From positions 1-38,956 of the forward strand of contig CAMYMU010000067.1 of the NCBI GenBank assembly GCA_947259575.1: DNA of 38,956 nucleotides, in the 5' to 3' direction. A program made the position numbers and the translations under genes. The first letter of the stretch is position 1; every line of letters begins with the position of its first letter. The notes beneath the pieces were generated by a model that saw only the letters and a list, made by a program, of their open reading frames with translations, was not told the origin of the DNA and searched no databases. Source of the stretch: an uncultured Ectothiorhodospiraceae bacterium (GTDB taxonomy: Bacteria; Pseudomonadota; Gammaproteobacteria; UBA6429; Thiohalophilaceae). Shown here one piece after another: positions 8,726-18,229 of this stretch.

Positions 8726-9451
8726 ATGCGCGTACCACGAATTTACCATAATGGAGATTTAAGTCTAGGCCAAACTATAGAGCTGGATCGCAATGCTTCA
8801 CAACACGTATGTAAAGTTCTACGCCTAACCAACAATGCTGAGTTGAGATTATTCAATGGCCGGGGAAATAGTGTACATGCCATTTTAACAAACAGTTCAG
8901 TAAAAGCAGCTACCGCTGAAATTATCAGCGAAATCTCTGAGCAAACTGAATCGCCCTTAAAAATCGAGCTTGGCTTAGGTATAAGCAAAGGTGATCGAAT
9001 GGACTACGCGATTCAAAAGGCGGTCGAGCTTGGTGTTCACTCGATTACGCCGTTGATAACTGAAAGAACGGTAGTACGACTTGACGACAAGAGAAAAGAA
9101 AAAAAGCTAAATCACTGGCAGGGTATTATTCTCAGCGCCTGTGAACAGTGCGGCCGTTCTTATTTGCCAAAATTAAATCCTGTAGTAACTCTAGAAAAAT
9201 GGCTTCCTCATGATGCACCATGCAAAATTGTATTTGATACAGAGTCGGAACAGAGACTTTCACAACTTACCAGAGCGGATAAAGTTAGTATTTTGATCGG
9301 TCCCGAAGGTGGCTTGTCTGAAACTGAAGTAAGCCATGCAAAAACGTATGACTTCCACTCAGTAAAACTTGGACCAAGAATTTTAAGAACCGAAACGGCC
9401 GTTGTAAGCGCCAGTAGCGCTTTGCAAACGTTATGGGGGGACTACGCTTGA
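8726..9451 (+). CDS. rsmE: 16S rRNA (uracil(1498)-N3)-methyltransferase
   Basis: SAM-dependent SPOUT-class enzyme that methylates N3 of U1498 in 16S rRNA. The 241-residue protein begins MRVPRIYHNGDLSLGQTIEL, with the PUA-like N-terminal domain containing HVCKVLRL and GRGNSVHAIL, and ends with the trefoil-knot SAM site ILIGPEGGLSETEV near residues 190-205 and LGPRILRTETAVVSA. The middle keeps GISKGDRMDYAIQKAVELGV and SACEQCGRS. The frame is open from an upstream ATG at 8690 that overlaps bioA, but the family starts at the ATG at 8726; AGGA lies 11 bases before it. The gene ends only 6 bases from the stop codon of chpC on the opposite strand, and no terminator lies between them. Confidence 0.93.
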   Translation: MRVPRIYHNGDLSLGQTIELDRNASQHVCKVLRLTNNAELRLFNGRGNSVHAILTNSSVKAATAEIISEISEQTESPLKIELGLGISKGDRMDYAIQKAVELGVHSITPLITERTVVRLDDKRKEKKLNHWQGIILSACEQCGRSYLPKLNPVVTLEKWLPHDAPCKIVFDTESEQRLSQLTRADKVSILIGPEGGLSETEVSHAKTYDFHSVKLGPRILRTETAVVSASSALQTLWGDYA

Positions 9452-9457
9452 TCGCTC

Positions 9458-9970
9458 TTAATGAATATTCTGGATTCGAGTTTCCAGATCGTCAATATCT
9501 GGTATAACTGCCGCAACACCATTTAGGTTGACATAAGCTTTGATAGATTGACGTGGGTTTGAAGGCTTATCAGTAAACTGTATTGAGCTTGGCCTAACAA
9601 CTTGCAGACTAGGCAGACCTTGCATAAGCACAGCTACATAGGGAACTTTACTATTTCCATTGAGTGTATTGAGGACCGCTACACGACAATTTTTATGGAT
9701 CGAGCCTGGCTCGCCTTCACTAATAACCTCGAATGCAATCAGTGGTATTCTACGATCACGCCAGTTCAGCATGCCCAACAACCACTCAGGTGCATCATTT
9801 ATCTTTTCTGGTTCAGAATAGGCTACCACTTCCGCAACGGAAGCATTAGGTAAAAGCAAGATTTCCTTATTAATAGGTAACAGCAGGCTATGCACGGTCT
9901 CAAAGTGTTTGCGTTGAGCCGCAGTCATTCCTGTATTGCCAGATTTTGTCATGTCGGTTACATCTGACAT
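9458..9970 (-). CDS. chpC: CheW-like adaptor of the Pil-Chp system (ChpC)
   Basis: A 170-residue protein with one CheW-type domain, last gene of the Pil-Chp operon. The domain begins SLLLPINKEILLLPNASVAEVVAYSEPEKI and continues with the conserved APEWLLGMLNWRDRRIPLIAFE, close to the family pattern of a short loop followed by a W-R-G/D-R-x-[IV]-P-[LV]-[IV] strand. CheW adaptors link chemoreceptors to a CheA kinase. By position and homology this is ChpC, the second adaptor beside PilI. Its ATG (9968-9970) directly follows the chpB stop with no gap, consistent with translational coupling. Position makes ChpC the likely name; its receptor partner is not known from this window. Confidence 0.85.
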   Translation of the reverse strand: MSDVTDMTKSGNTGMTAAQRKHFETVHSLLLPINKEILLLPNASVAEVVAYSEPEKINDAPEWLLGMLNWRDRRIPLIAFEVISEGEPGSIHKNCRVAVLNTLNGNSKVPYVAVLMQGLPSLQVVRPSSIQFTDKPSNPRQSIKAYVNLNGVAAVIPDIDDLETRIQNIH

Positions 9971-11071
9971 CTATACCACCTCACTGGTCTGCATATGTTT
10001 CGATAATTGTTTTGCCAATTGCTCTGGGTTACCAACAAAGTGAACATCGCAATGACGCTTCACATTATCCGGCATGCTACTAATTACACAGCTTTCGCTT
10101 GATTGCAGCCATACCTGGCCGCCTTTCTCCAAAAGTTTAGCACAGCCTAGTTTGCCATCATCACCCATACCACTAAAGATTATCGCGCCGGCCCTTGATC
10201 CATAGCGCTCAGCCATATCACTAATAACCATATCAATCGATGGACTGTAATTTGCCTCTTCACGAATACCTTCAAGTTCTATATTCCCAATTGGATTGAT
10301 GGTAATTCGCTCCTCAACCGGTGCTATTAAAACATCTTGCTTAAGAAAAACATGTCCTTCGCTAGGTGCCATTACATTCAACCGTGTACTTCGGTTTAAT
10401 TGTTCTGCCAATAAACTTACAAAGTTCGCCCCAAGGTGTTGTGCAATAATAAAAGCTGCAGGGATATCTGCTGGCAATGCTTTTAAAAATCGCTTTACTG
10501 CTTCAGGTCCACCTAAAGATGCACCCAATACCCAAACCTGGGAGGCAATATTCTGTTCTTGTCCTGGACGCGAGATTGGTTTATTAACTAATGCAAACGC
10601 CTCTTCAAATTCTGCTTGTTCGCTCTGCACTGAGTGCCAGTCATCAATACCTTTTGACTCGGCAATTTTCTGCATCAAGCTAAGGTGCCATTTTGAGTCT
10701 GCTGCATCTTCATTTAATGTTAGAGCAGTAACATCGTTAAAGATAATAGGTATCTCTACTTGATCAAGCACCTCGTGTAATAACTCCTCATCATGATCAA
10801 TATCATCATGTAAATCGAGTAATAAAACATCAGCTTGTGCCTTATCCAGCTTGCGTAGAAATAATCGCGTAAGTGGTTCACTCAGAACAACATTTAAACC
10901 AGATTGTTCTAAAACTTTTCGCAAATTAGTGCGATGTTGTAGTGAATCTGATGCAATGGCTATTGCCACGTGATTCAATGCCGGTTGAGACATAGAATAA
11001 TTCTCTATTCGCAGGTCCGAATTTTTTTGTTTCGGTTCAGCCAGTGACAGATCTGTTTCTGTCTCAATCAC
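9971..11071 (-). CDS. chpB: Protein-glutamate methylesterase of the Pil-Chp system (ChpB)
   Basis: CheB-type enzyme that removes methyl groups from the receptor PilJ to reset adaptation. It has 366 residues. The C-terminal catalytic domain shows the serine in VLGASLGGPEA (Ser185), the histidine in IIAQHLGANF (His212) and the aspartate in FSGMGDDGKLG (Asp305), a complete triad. The N-terminal domain has receiver-like character (VAIAIASDSLQHRTNLRKVLEQSG, DVLLLDLHDD) but lacks the acidic pair and the conserved lysine of true receivers, so it is probably a degenerate receiver not switched by phosphorylation. The start is a GTG at 11069-11071 with AAGGA nine bases upstream; an ATG at 10991-10993 would give a protein 26 residues shorter. 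It lies 5 bases after chpA. Confidence 0.9.
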   Translation of the reverse strand: MIETETDLSLAEPKQKNSDLRIENYSMSQPALNHVAIAIASDSLQHRTNLRKVLEQSGLNVVLSEPLTRLFLRKLDKAQADVLLLDLHDDIDHDEELLHEVLDQVEIPIIFNDVTALTLNEDAADSKWHLSLMQKIAESKGIDDWHSVQSEQAEFEEAFALVNKPISRPGQEQNIASQVWVLGASLGGPEAVKRFLKALPADIPAAFIIAQHLGANFVSLLAEQLNRSTRLNVMAPSEGHVFLKQDVLIAPVEERITINPIGNIELEGIREEANYSPSIDMVISDMAERYGSRAGAIIFSGMGDDGKLGCAKLLEKGGQVWLQSSESCVISSMPDNVKRHCDVHFVGNPEQLAKQLSKHMQTSEVV

Positions 11072-11076
11072 GATAG

Positions 11077-14000
11077 CTAGTCCTTGTCACCAAGCATCGT
11101 GTCTATGTTTTCAAGAAGTTCGCCTTCACTATATGGTTTACCCATATAAATGTTAACACCGATATTCATTGCTCGATCACGGTGTTTCTGTCCGGTACGT
11201 GACGTAATCATAATGATCGGTAAATCTTTTAAAATATCATCGTTACGAATGTTGGTTGCCAGTTCAAAACCATCCATCCGTGGCATCTCAACATCAAGTA
11301 ACATGACATCAGGTTTATATTCCTGTAATTGCGCCAGTGCATCAACACCATCTTTCGCTGAAACTGTCTTGAAATTGTTTCTTTCGAGTAAACGTGTTGT
11401 CACTTTACGCACAGTGATTGAGTCATCAACAACCATAATCAATGGAACACGTTTTTCTTCTGGTATAGCGACTGCTTTAATTTCACCGGCTTCAGTTTCG
11501 TGAACAATGTTTGCAAGTCTAATCAGGACACCCATATCCAGAATTAAAACGACACTACCATCACCCATAACCGTTGCACCGGAAATACCACGCAAAGTGC
11601 TAAGTTGTGGCCCGACTGGTTTAACAACAATTTCGCGACTGCCTATAAGACCATCTACATGGATCGCAGCCCTGAAATCACCCGAACGCACAAGTAGAAT
11701 AGGTAACTTGGTCACATCTTCCGGTGGCATTGTCATTTCGGTTAAACCGATTGTCGCACCGAGGTGAATATATTGATAATCATTTTCTAACCAGTGATAC
11801 GTGGCGTCCTTCTCTGATTGCATTCGCGCAATCTCTTCGCGAGATACACGTTCAACCGTCTCGACACCGAGCAACGGAATTGCATAGGTCTCTTCGCTAA
11901 TATTGATCATTAAGGCACGAGTGACCGACAAGCTAAGCGGCATGTTAATGCTGAACTTCGTACCCTTACCGCTTTCCGTACTGATATTAAGCAAACCACC
12001 AAGCTGCTTAATTTCATTGTTAACCACGTCCATACCAACACCGCGACCCGCAATTTGAGTCACTTCATCAGCAGTACTGAAGCCTGATTCCAGTATGATG
12101 TCGAGCAAATCGTCGGTACGTACTTTCGCGTCAGGCTTGATAATGCCTCTCTCTACAGCTTTAGTCCGGATTGCTTCAAGATCGATACCGGCACCATCAT
12201 CCGCGACAGTGATAACAACATCAGAGCCTTCTCTTGCAAATGTCAGGGAAATGTTACCTGTCTCGTCTTTACCCGCGGCAGCTCGCTGCTCTGGCATTTC
12301 AAGACCATGGGCTATCGCATTACGTAACATGTGTTCAATTGGCGACATAATCCGTTCAAGAACGTTTCTATCTAGCTCGTTATCTGCACCATCAATAGTG
12401 AGTTCGACATTTTTGCCAAGTTCTTCAGACGTTTGTCTAACAATACGACGCATACGAGGTACTTGTCCGGCAATCGGCACCATACGTGTACGCATTAAGC
12501 CTTCTTGCAGGTCCGTATTGACGCGCGACTGTTGCAACAATAAGGTTTCTGACTCACGCGTCAGGTTAGATAGAATTCCACGCAGCGAGTTTAGATCGTT
12601 AAGTGACTCCAACATACCACGTGATAGAGTCTGCATTTGTGTGAAACGGTCAAACTCAAGTGGATCAAAGTCCTGGTGGGTACTGCCACTTTCTTCAATT
12701 CTAAATTGAATCTGGGCCTCGGCTTCAATTTCGAAGTTTCTTAACTGTTCACGGAAACGTTCAACGGTATCATCCAGTTCCGTGAGGTTATATCTGAAGG
12801 CATTGGTTTGTTGTTCCATGCGCGAACGATAAATACTAACTTCACCCGCAAAGTTAACCAGGTTATCCAGTAAGCCAGAGCGCACTCGAACCATGTCGCC
12901 ACGTGCACGTTGCTGTGCCTGCTTTTGTTGTTCAGTCGCGATCTCTACTGGTGATGTTTCTTCGACTTCAGCTATTTGTTGTCCGGCATCTAATGGCACA
13001 ACATTGTCAGCGGTGATCTCTTCTACAGCAGGCTCTGTTGGAACTGATGGCTCTTCTTCCATACCAAGGATATCAGGCAAGTCCATAGCACCTGTATCAT
13101 CTTCAGTCTCGAACGAGATTGGTTCCTCTACAGCACTAAGATCATCGGCCGACTCATCCGGTACAGAGAAATTATCTTCGCTGACTTCAATAGCTTCGCT
13201 TGAAATTTCGCTGGGCGCCTCACTAATAGCTTCACTACTATCGGCCTCGCTGGCACCAGAATCAATCTTTGACAAGTCATAACTTTCAGACTTTGCCATC
13301 GCATTTATAACATCAATTAGTTCATTGGCAGGTTTTGGGTGTCCCTTACTGCGCACTGTTTCGAGCATCGCAACCAAACTGTCCTGAGCCTTTAACAGTG
13401 CCTTGAACATATCGTCTGCAACTTCCAGATGATCATCAACTATAGCGGTCAACATTGTCTCGATACTATGACTAAGATCACCCACTTCGATAACACCCGC
13501 CATGCGTGCACCACCTTTTAGTGTATGCAATTGGCGTTGAAGTGCTTTAACGTGATCAGTCTCACTAGGGGTTTCAATCCAGTCATGCAAGGTGTGATCA
13601 CTCTCGTCAAGTATCTCGACACCTTCTTCAAGGAAAATTTCAAGCAGTTCTTCGTCATAGTCTGACTCAGCCATCGCTTCGGCAAGTGCAGCGCTCATAG
13701 CTTCAGACTCATCGACAGAAGGCTCCTCACCAATAATATCTGTCGATGCTTCTACCCGCTCTTCTAGTGGTTCTTCCACTGACTCGGTAATCGGCTGGGC
13801 TATCTCATCAACACCGCCTTCTTCAAGATCAGGCATCTGAATTTGCATGGTAGGTGATTCATAGCGAGCTTTGTCGAGCAGTTCGCGGGTACGTTTTATT
13901 AATTCTATGTTATCGGGTAATTGCTCACTCTCGTCATCAAGGTTTTCAACAGTTTCAGCAACGAATGCGCCTGTTTCTTCAAACAGGTCAATGAGATCCC

Positions 14001-17000
14001 CATCAACTTCGATCTCATTAGTATTTAAATATTTAGTATGCTCTTCAAGGAAACCACACAACTCTGCAACTTGCGGTACGCTGGCAGTGCGTGAACTTCC
14101 CTTCAAAGTATGAAACGCCCGGATTAAATTCTGGTTTGAAGATTGATCGCCACCCGCCTTCCAGTTATCGATATACTCACGCAAGGCGGTCAGGTGAGTT
14201 GCTATCTCTTTTCGGTAAATACCAAGTAATACTGGATCTATAGTTGGTGACGAATCAGGTGTTTCCTCGACTGCAGCAATTACTGTTTCGTCGGCAAGCG
14301 CTAACTCGTCAGATAAGTCATCTAGTGATAAAGCATCTTCATCAACCTCAAGCTCGATACCTTCGATTTCGACTGGAGTGGCAACTTCACGCGGGGCTTG
14401 TTCTTCCGGTATATCAACCTGATGCAGGTCAACATCGCTTACGTCATCCGCACCCAGGTCAATCGAACTAATCTCAGAGAGACTGTCGGCCTCTTCTAGT
14501 TCAATTCCACTGGCATCAAGATCGATTCCACCAAGTTCAATCGCATCATCACCTTCCGCCGCTATATCCTGCTCTACTTCACCAGATTCTGGTGCTTCTA
14601 ATTCGATTTCTGCGGTATCGATTTCGACTTCATCTTGAACATCAATCGCCGGTTCTTCGGCCACAGAAGTCTCAGGAATATCATCGAGTTTGACAGACTC
14701 ACCCTTGCTTAAAGCCTCGGCGCTTGCCATGAGTGCAAAAACTTCCTGACCGGGTTTTGCTCCGGTTTTGAATAACTCAAGCATACCCGGCAGGGTATCC
14801 CGTGCCTTATCTAATAGCGCAAACATTTCAGGGGAAGCATCTATCGTTTTGTCGATGAGTCTGTTGAGCATTTGTTCATAGGACCAGGCAAATTCTCCAA
14901 CATCGACTGCCCCTACAAGACGCCCACTTCCTTTTAAGGTGTGGAATGAGCGGCGTAAATCTTTGAGTGTCTCTTCATCATCCTGATTGTTCTGCCATTT
15001 AGGCAACAAGCGGGAAATATTGCCATGTTCTTCTTCTGCTTCTTCTAAAAAAATCTCTACAATTTCATCATCAAGTTCATCAGCAATCGTACCCGTCTGC
15101 GGTGATACTACAGGTGCTGATGCTTCTGGTGCTGGTGCTTCTGGTTCTGGTACTGGTGGTTCGGGTGGGGCCGTCAGTTCTGGTTCTGGCTCCGTCACAA
15201 CCTCAGGCTCGACATTTTCAACCGCAGGTAAATTAAATTCCTGTGAAATCGTACCTTCAGTATTGGGTGCCTCTGCGTCATAGAGTTCCTGAACGTCATC
15301 ACTCACTGCGTCAGGCGAGATAGCCTCGGCTGCCTCATCATAGCCCTCAAGACTAAACTCACCAGATAATTCAGACTCATCCTGAATTGAAGAAATGTCT
15401 ATTTCAGGTTCGGTATCTTCTGCTCTGAGGTCAAGCCCAGCTTCAAGCCCACTCTCAGCCTCGACATCGTCCGGGGCAGCGATATCAACAAGTGTTTTAT
15501 CTTCGTCTTCTGTCTCAAAATCTGGTGCAACTATATCAACCACGGTCTGATCGTCTTCACCAACAGGCTGACTACTATCTTGTGCTACCTCTGCTGGTTC
15601 CTCTTCACCGATAGTAATACCCAACTCTGCGAGGCTGTTCTCGGCCACATCCAATATTGCTGATGGATGACCCCAGCTTTCTGTTAATGACTCTAGATAA
15701 TATTCAACACTACTAATCGCATCCGCAAGCAGATCCAAGGTACGCGCCTCAGGGCGTGTTGAATTATTCAAAATGCTTATTTGCACGTAATTAGAGGCAC
15801 TATTGAGCACATCCGCGGCTCTATTCAGCGTTAACATTGAGAGCGAACCGCGAATACGGTCAAGCAAACCAGGAACTTCCTGAAGTACGTCTATGTTCTT
15901 TGGCATGCGCGTGTAATCGTTGAACGATTCTTTGATTTTGCTGAGATCAACTTTGACCTCATCAACTACACGTTTAACTAATCTGCGTTGATCAGGATCG
16001 GCAAACTGCTTAATAATCGATTCATCTGAAGGAACACCTTCAGTAGGTTGGTCTTCAACATATGTTGAAGTTGGTTCACTTAGCGCGCTTTCAATACCAA
16101 GTAGAGCACCAGCCACATCCATCAGTACATTATCTTCAATCGGCTTCTCGCCACTTCCCATCTCTTTTATGATGCCGATCTGATCTTGCAAGACCATACG
16201 TTGATCACCAAAACCAAGCATGTCCAATGTATCGCCCATTTGAACAAGCTTCTCAGAAAGATCGATTAGCATTTGAGGATCACGATTTTCAGAGCGCACA
16301 AATACATCCAGGCTGTCTTTAACCTGGGTAAGATCTTCAAGCAATACAGAGGAAACCGTCTTCATCAGTGCAGCATTCGGCGCTGATAGATCAGCCCTTG
16401 CACGCTCAAGTGTCTCTGTATCTGGAATTAGTTCAGATAGATGAAATGCATCTTTTAGTTCTCGAACAAGATTTCCTTCTGAGCGAGAACTGGCAACGTA
16501 ATACAGCAGGTTTTTCAGTAACTCTTTAGGTGGCTCAGTTGATAAGGCAAACTCACCATTATCAATTATCTTCTTAAACTGTCGATCAACCTGCCCCATT
16601 AGCAGTTTTATCGCGACTGAAGATTCAATTCCTTTATCTTTTAGTGCTTCGGCAACACCACTGGCAGCCCATAATACGCGACCAGTATCTGGGTCATTCG
16701 CGGCAGGTCTAAGTTTCTCGATAACAGCACTGATTCTTCTGATACCCTTCTTAACATCACTGTCGCGAAACCAGTCAAGAAGTCCTACGTGATAGGCATG
16801 ACGCAAATTACGCGCGAGATCATCAATAGACTCATGAGTATCTTCCGCTGTTGGTGGAGCATCAACCCCCAGGTCTGGTGAAAACAACGCACTTTCTGAT
16901 AAAAGTGCGGCACTGCGCGCAGCACGTAGATCGTTTAATAGAGGTAAAAGGATAATGGGATAATCGGACTGGCCAGATTGCAGTTTTTCCAGATAGTCTG

Positions 17001-17304
17001 GTAACTGCATCATGCCGCGCATCATTACTTCGTAGGCATCATTAGGGTTTTTAACTTGATTTTCGATCAATGCCTGAGCAAGAACTTCTAATTCCTGGGC
17101 CAGCATACCTGCGCCATACAGTTCGACCATTTGCAAAGTACCGTATACCTGATGCAAATAGTTCAAACAAAAGCGTAGCTGTGACTCATCATCTGGTGCT
17201 TCGACATAGGCCTCTAATGCATGTCGTGCATTATCCATGGTTGAATCAATTTCTGACTTAACCCAACTTAATGTGTGCCCGTCGATGCGGTTCGCCTGTG
17301 ACAT
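11077..17304 (-). CDS. chpA: Chemotaxis-type hybrid histidine kinase ChpA/PilL
   Basis: The central kinase of the Pil-Chp system, 2075 residues. Phosphotransfer (Hpt) histidines are visible at His788 (RRSFHTLKGSGRL), His1065 (IRAFHTLKGSSRT) and His1260 (QRQLHTLKGGARM); a more degenerate N-terminal Hpt has His51 (NYLHQVYGTL). Long acidic, Pro/Glu-rich linkers lie about 565-760, 860-1010 and 1310-1440. A CheA-like core follows: dimerisation region, ATP-binding domain (HMLRNAIAHGLE, VADDGAGID, GRGVGMDVVNNEIK), and a CheW-like regulatory domain. A C-terminal receiver starts near 1954 with phosphoacceptor Asp2004 (LLDVEMPRMDG). P. aeruginosa ChpA is longer, as I recall about 2470 residues with more Xpt domains, so this looks like a reduced-Hpt version. 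The ATG overlaps the pilK stop as TAATG. Confidence 0.95.
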   Translation of the reverse strand: MSQANRIDGHTLSWVKSEIDSTMDNARHALEAYVEAPDDESQLRFCLNYLHQVYGTLQMVELYGAGMLAQELEVLAQALIENQVKNPNDAYEVMMRGMMQLPDYLEKLQSGQSDYPIILLPLLNDLRAARSAALLSESALFSPDLGVDAPPTAEDTHESIDDLARNLRHAYHVGLLDWFRDSDVKKGIRRISAVIEKLRPAANDPDTGRVLWAASGVAEALKDKGIESSVAIKLLMGQVDRQFKKIIDNGEFALSTEPPKELLKNLLYYVASSRSEGNLVRELKDAFHLSELIPDTETLERARADLSAPNAALMKTVSSVLLEDLTQVKDSLDVFVRSENRDPQMLIDLSEKLVQMGDTLDMLGFGDQRMVLQDQIGIIKEMGSGEKPIEDNVLMDVAGALLGIESALSEPTSTYVEDQPTEGVPSDESIIKQFADPDQRRLVKRVVDEVKVDLSKIKESFNDYTRMPKNIDVLQEVPGLLDRIRGSLSMLTLNRAADVLNSASNYVQISILNNSTRPEARTLDLLADAISSVEYYLESLTESWGHPSAILDVAENSLAELGITIGEEEPAEVAQDSSQPVGEDDQTVVDIVAPDFETEDEDKTLVDIAAPDDVEAESGLEAGLDLRAEDTEPEIDISSIQDESELSGEFSLEGYDEAAEAISPDAVSDDVQELYDAEAPNTEGTISQEFNLPAVENVEPEVVTEPEPELTAPPEPPVPEPEAPAPEASAPVVSPQTGTIADELDDEIVEIFLEEAEEEHGNISRLLPKWQNNQDDEETLKDLRRSFHTLKGSGRLVGAVDVGEFAWSYEQMLNRLIDKTIDASPEMFALLDKARDTLPGMLELFKTGAKPGQEVFALMASAEALSKGESVKLDDIPETSVAEEPAIDVQDEVEIDTAEIELEAPESGEVEQDIAAEGDDAIELGGIDLDASGIELEEADSLSEISSIDLGADDVSDVDLHQVDIPEEQAPREVATPVEIEGIELEVDEDALSLDDLSDELALADETVIAAVEETPDSSPTIDPVLLGIYRKEIATHLTALREYIDNWKAGGDQSSNQNLIRAFHTLKGSSRTASVPQVAELCGFLEEHTKYLNTNEIEVDGDLIDLFEETGAFVAETVENLDDESEQLPDNIELIKRTRELLDKARYESPTMQIQMPDLEEGGVDEIAQPITESVEEPLEERVEASTDIIGEEPSVDESEAMSAALAEAMAESDYDEELLEIFLEEGVEILDESDHTLHDWIETPSETDHVKALQRQLHTLKGGARMAGVIEVGDLSHSIETMLTAIVDDHLEVADDMFKALLKAQDSLVAMLETVRSKGHPKPANELIDVINAMAKSESYDLSKIDSGASEADSSEAISEAPSEISSEAIEVSEDNFSVPDESADDLSAVEEPISFETEDDTGAMDLPDILGMEEEPSVPTEPAVEEITADNVVPLDAGQQIAEVEETSPVEIATEQQKQAQQRARGDMVRVRSGLLDNLVNFAGEVSIYRSRMEQQTNAFRYNLTELDDTVERFREQLRNFEIEAEAQIQFRIEESGSTHQDFDPLEFDRFTQMQTLSRGMLESLNDLNSLRGILSNLTRESETLLLQQSRVNTDLQEGLMRTRMVPIAGQVPRMRRIVRQTSEELGKNVELTIDGADNELDRNVLERIMSPIEHMLRNAIAHGLEMPEQRAAAGKDETGNISLTFAREGSDVVITVADDGAGIDLEAIRTKAVERGIIKPDAKVRTDDLLDIILESGFSTADEVTQIAGRGVGMDVVNNEIKQLGGLLNISTESGKGTKFSINMPLSLSVTRALMINISEETYAIPLLGVETVERVSREEIARMQSEKDATYHWLENDYQYIHLGATIGLTEMTMPPEDVTKLPILLVRSGDFRAAIHVDGLIGSREIVVKPVGPQLSTLRGISGATVMGDGSVVLILDMGVLIRLANIVHETEAGEIKAVAIPEEKRVPLIMVVDDSITVRKVTTRLLERNNFKTVSAKDGVDALAQLQEYKPDVMLLDVEMPRMDGFELATNIRNDDILKDLPIIMITSRTGQKHRDRAMNIGVNIYMGKPYSEGELLENIDTMLGDKD

Positions 17305-18209
17305 TATTTATTAACCTCATCATTCTCAGCACGACGCTTAAACGCCAGTGTTGATTCATAGTTGATGAGATCTAACTCAGGATGAGTCCAACCAAACACT
17401 TCACCGGCACCTAGTACTAATATGCCACCTGGTTTCAAACGGGTAGTAAGGTGATCAAGGATCAGGTTTCTTAATTCACGCTTAAAATAAATCAATACAT
17501 TTTGGCAAAGAATAATATCCATCATGCCAGTTGGTTGCTGGGCAAGATCAAGTAAATTAATTTGTGTGAAACAGACCTTTTGTTTCAATGTCGATCTCAC
17601 CTGAACATGCTCTTCATCAACTGGTTCAAGGTAAGTTTTCGCAATGTGTTCAGGTACATTCTTAATTCGACGTTTGTGATAAATAGCATCACGGCCGGTT
17701 TGAAGTGCCGCACGACTAACATCGGAAGCAGTTACACCATAATACAATTCATTATGATTTAAGAATGTGTAGTCCATTAACATGGCTAATGAATAGGGTT
17801 CTTCACCCGTTGCACAACCAACACTCCAGGCATGAACGGTATAGGGTTTCTCTTTGCCATCTATGATTTCTTTCAAGTAGTTGTCATGAATCAGATTGAG
17901 TGCATTGTTGTCGCGGTAAAAACGAGTCTCATGTACCGTTAATCGATCAACCAGTGTCTCCCACTCGACTTGCCCACTCGAACCATTAGTAACGAGATGA
18001 AGGTAAGCCTGATAGTCAGGACTCTTTACTTCGCGCATACGAGAAATAAGATTAGTAATCAAAAAGGTTTTGCGTGACTCGGGTAATAAAATACCCGTCC
18101 TTTTCTCTAGCAATTCCACCCACTGCTGGAATAACAGATCGTCCATAGGAGGAGTCTCTGTATATTCCCAGGGCGCTTGCATTTGCGCTTGTTCTGGTAT
18201 CGCCACCAA
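17304..18209 (-). CDS. pilK: CheR-type chemoreceptor methyltransferase PilK
   Basis: SAM-dependent methyltransferase that methylates glutamates on the receptor PilJ, opposing ChpB. It has 301 residues. The CheR all-alpha N-terminal region (FQQWVELLEKRTGILLPESRKTFLITNLISRMRE) is followed by LTVHETRFYRD, the SAM-binding motif AWSVGCATGEEPYSLAMLM, TASDVSRAALQTGRDAIY, and MMDIILCQNVLIYF, the conserved CRNVLIYF variant. The C-terminus has LKPGGILVLGAGEVFG. The first codon at 18207-18209 lies 20 bases after pilJ; the stop codon overlaps the chpA start by one base, indicating translational coupling. The neighbourhood fixes the PilK identity rather than a general CheR. Confidence 0.93.
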   Translation of the reverse strand: MVAIPEQAQMQAPWEYTETPPMDDLLFQQWVELLEKRTGILLPESRKTFLITNLISRMREVKSPDYQAYLHLVTNGSSGQVEWETLVDRLTVHETRFYRDNNALNLIHDNYLKEIIDGKEKPYTVHAWSVGCATGEEPYSLAMLMDYTFLNHNELYYGVTASDVSRAALQTGRDAIYHKRRIKNVPEHIAKTYLEPVDEEHVQVRSTLKQKVCFTQINLLDLAQQPTGMMDIILCQNVLIYFKRELRNLILDHLTTRLKPGGILVLGAGEVFGWTHPELDLINYESTLAFKRRAENDEVNK

Positions 18210-18229
18210 GACTGATCACCTAACTACCG

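Noticed and set aside
12095-15283. Several long open frames on the plus strand opposite chpA (up to about 200 codons)
   Set aside because: They are antisense shadows of the Ser/Glu/Asp-rich chpA linkers and Hpt regions, with serine-rich low-complexity products and no start signals.
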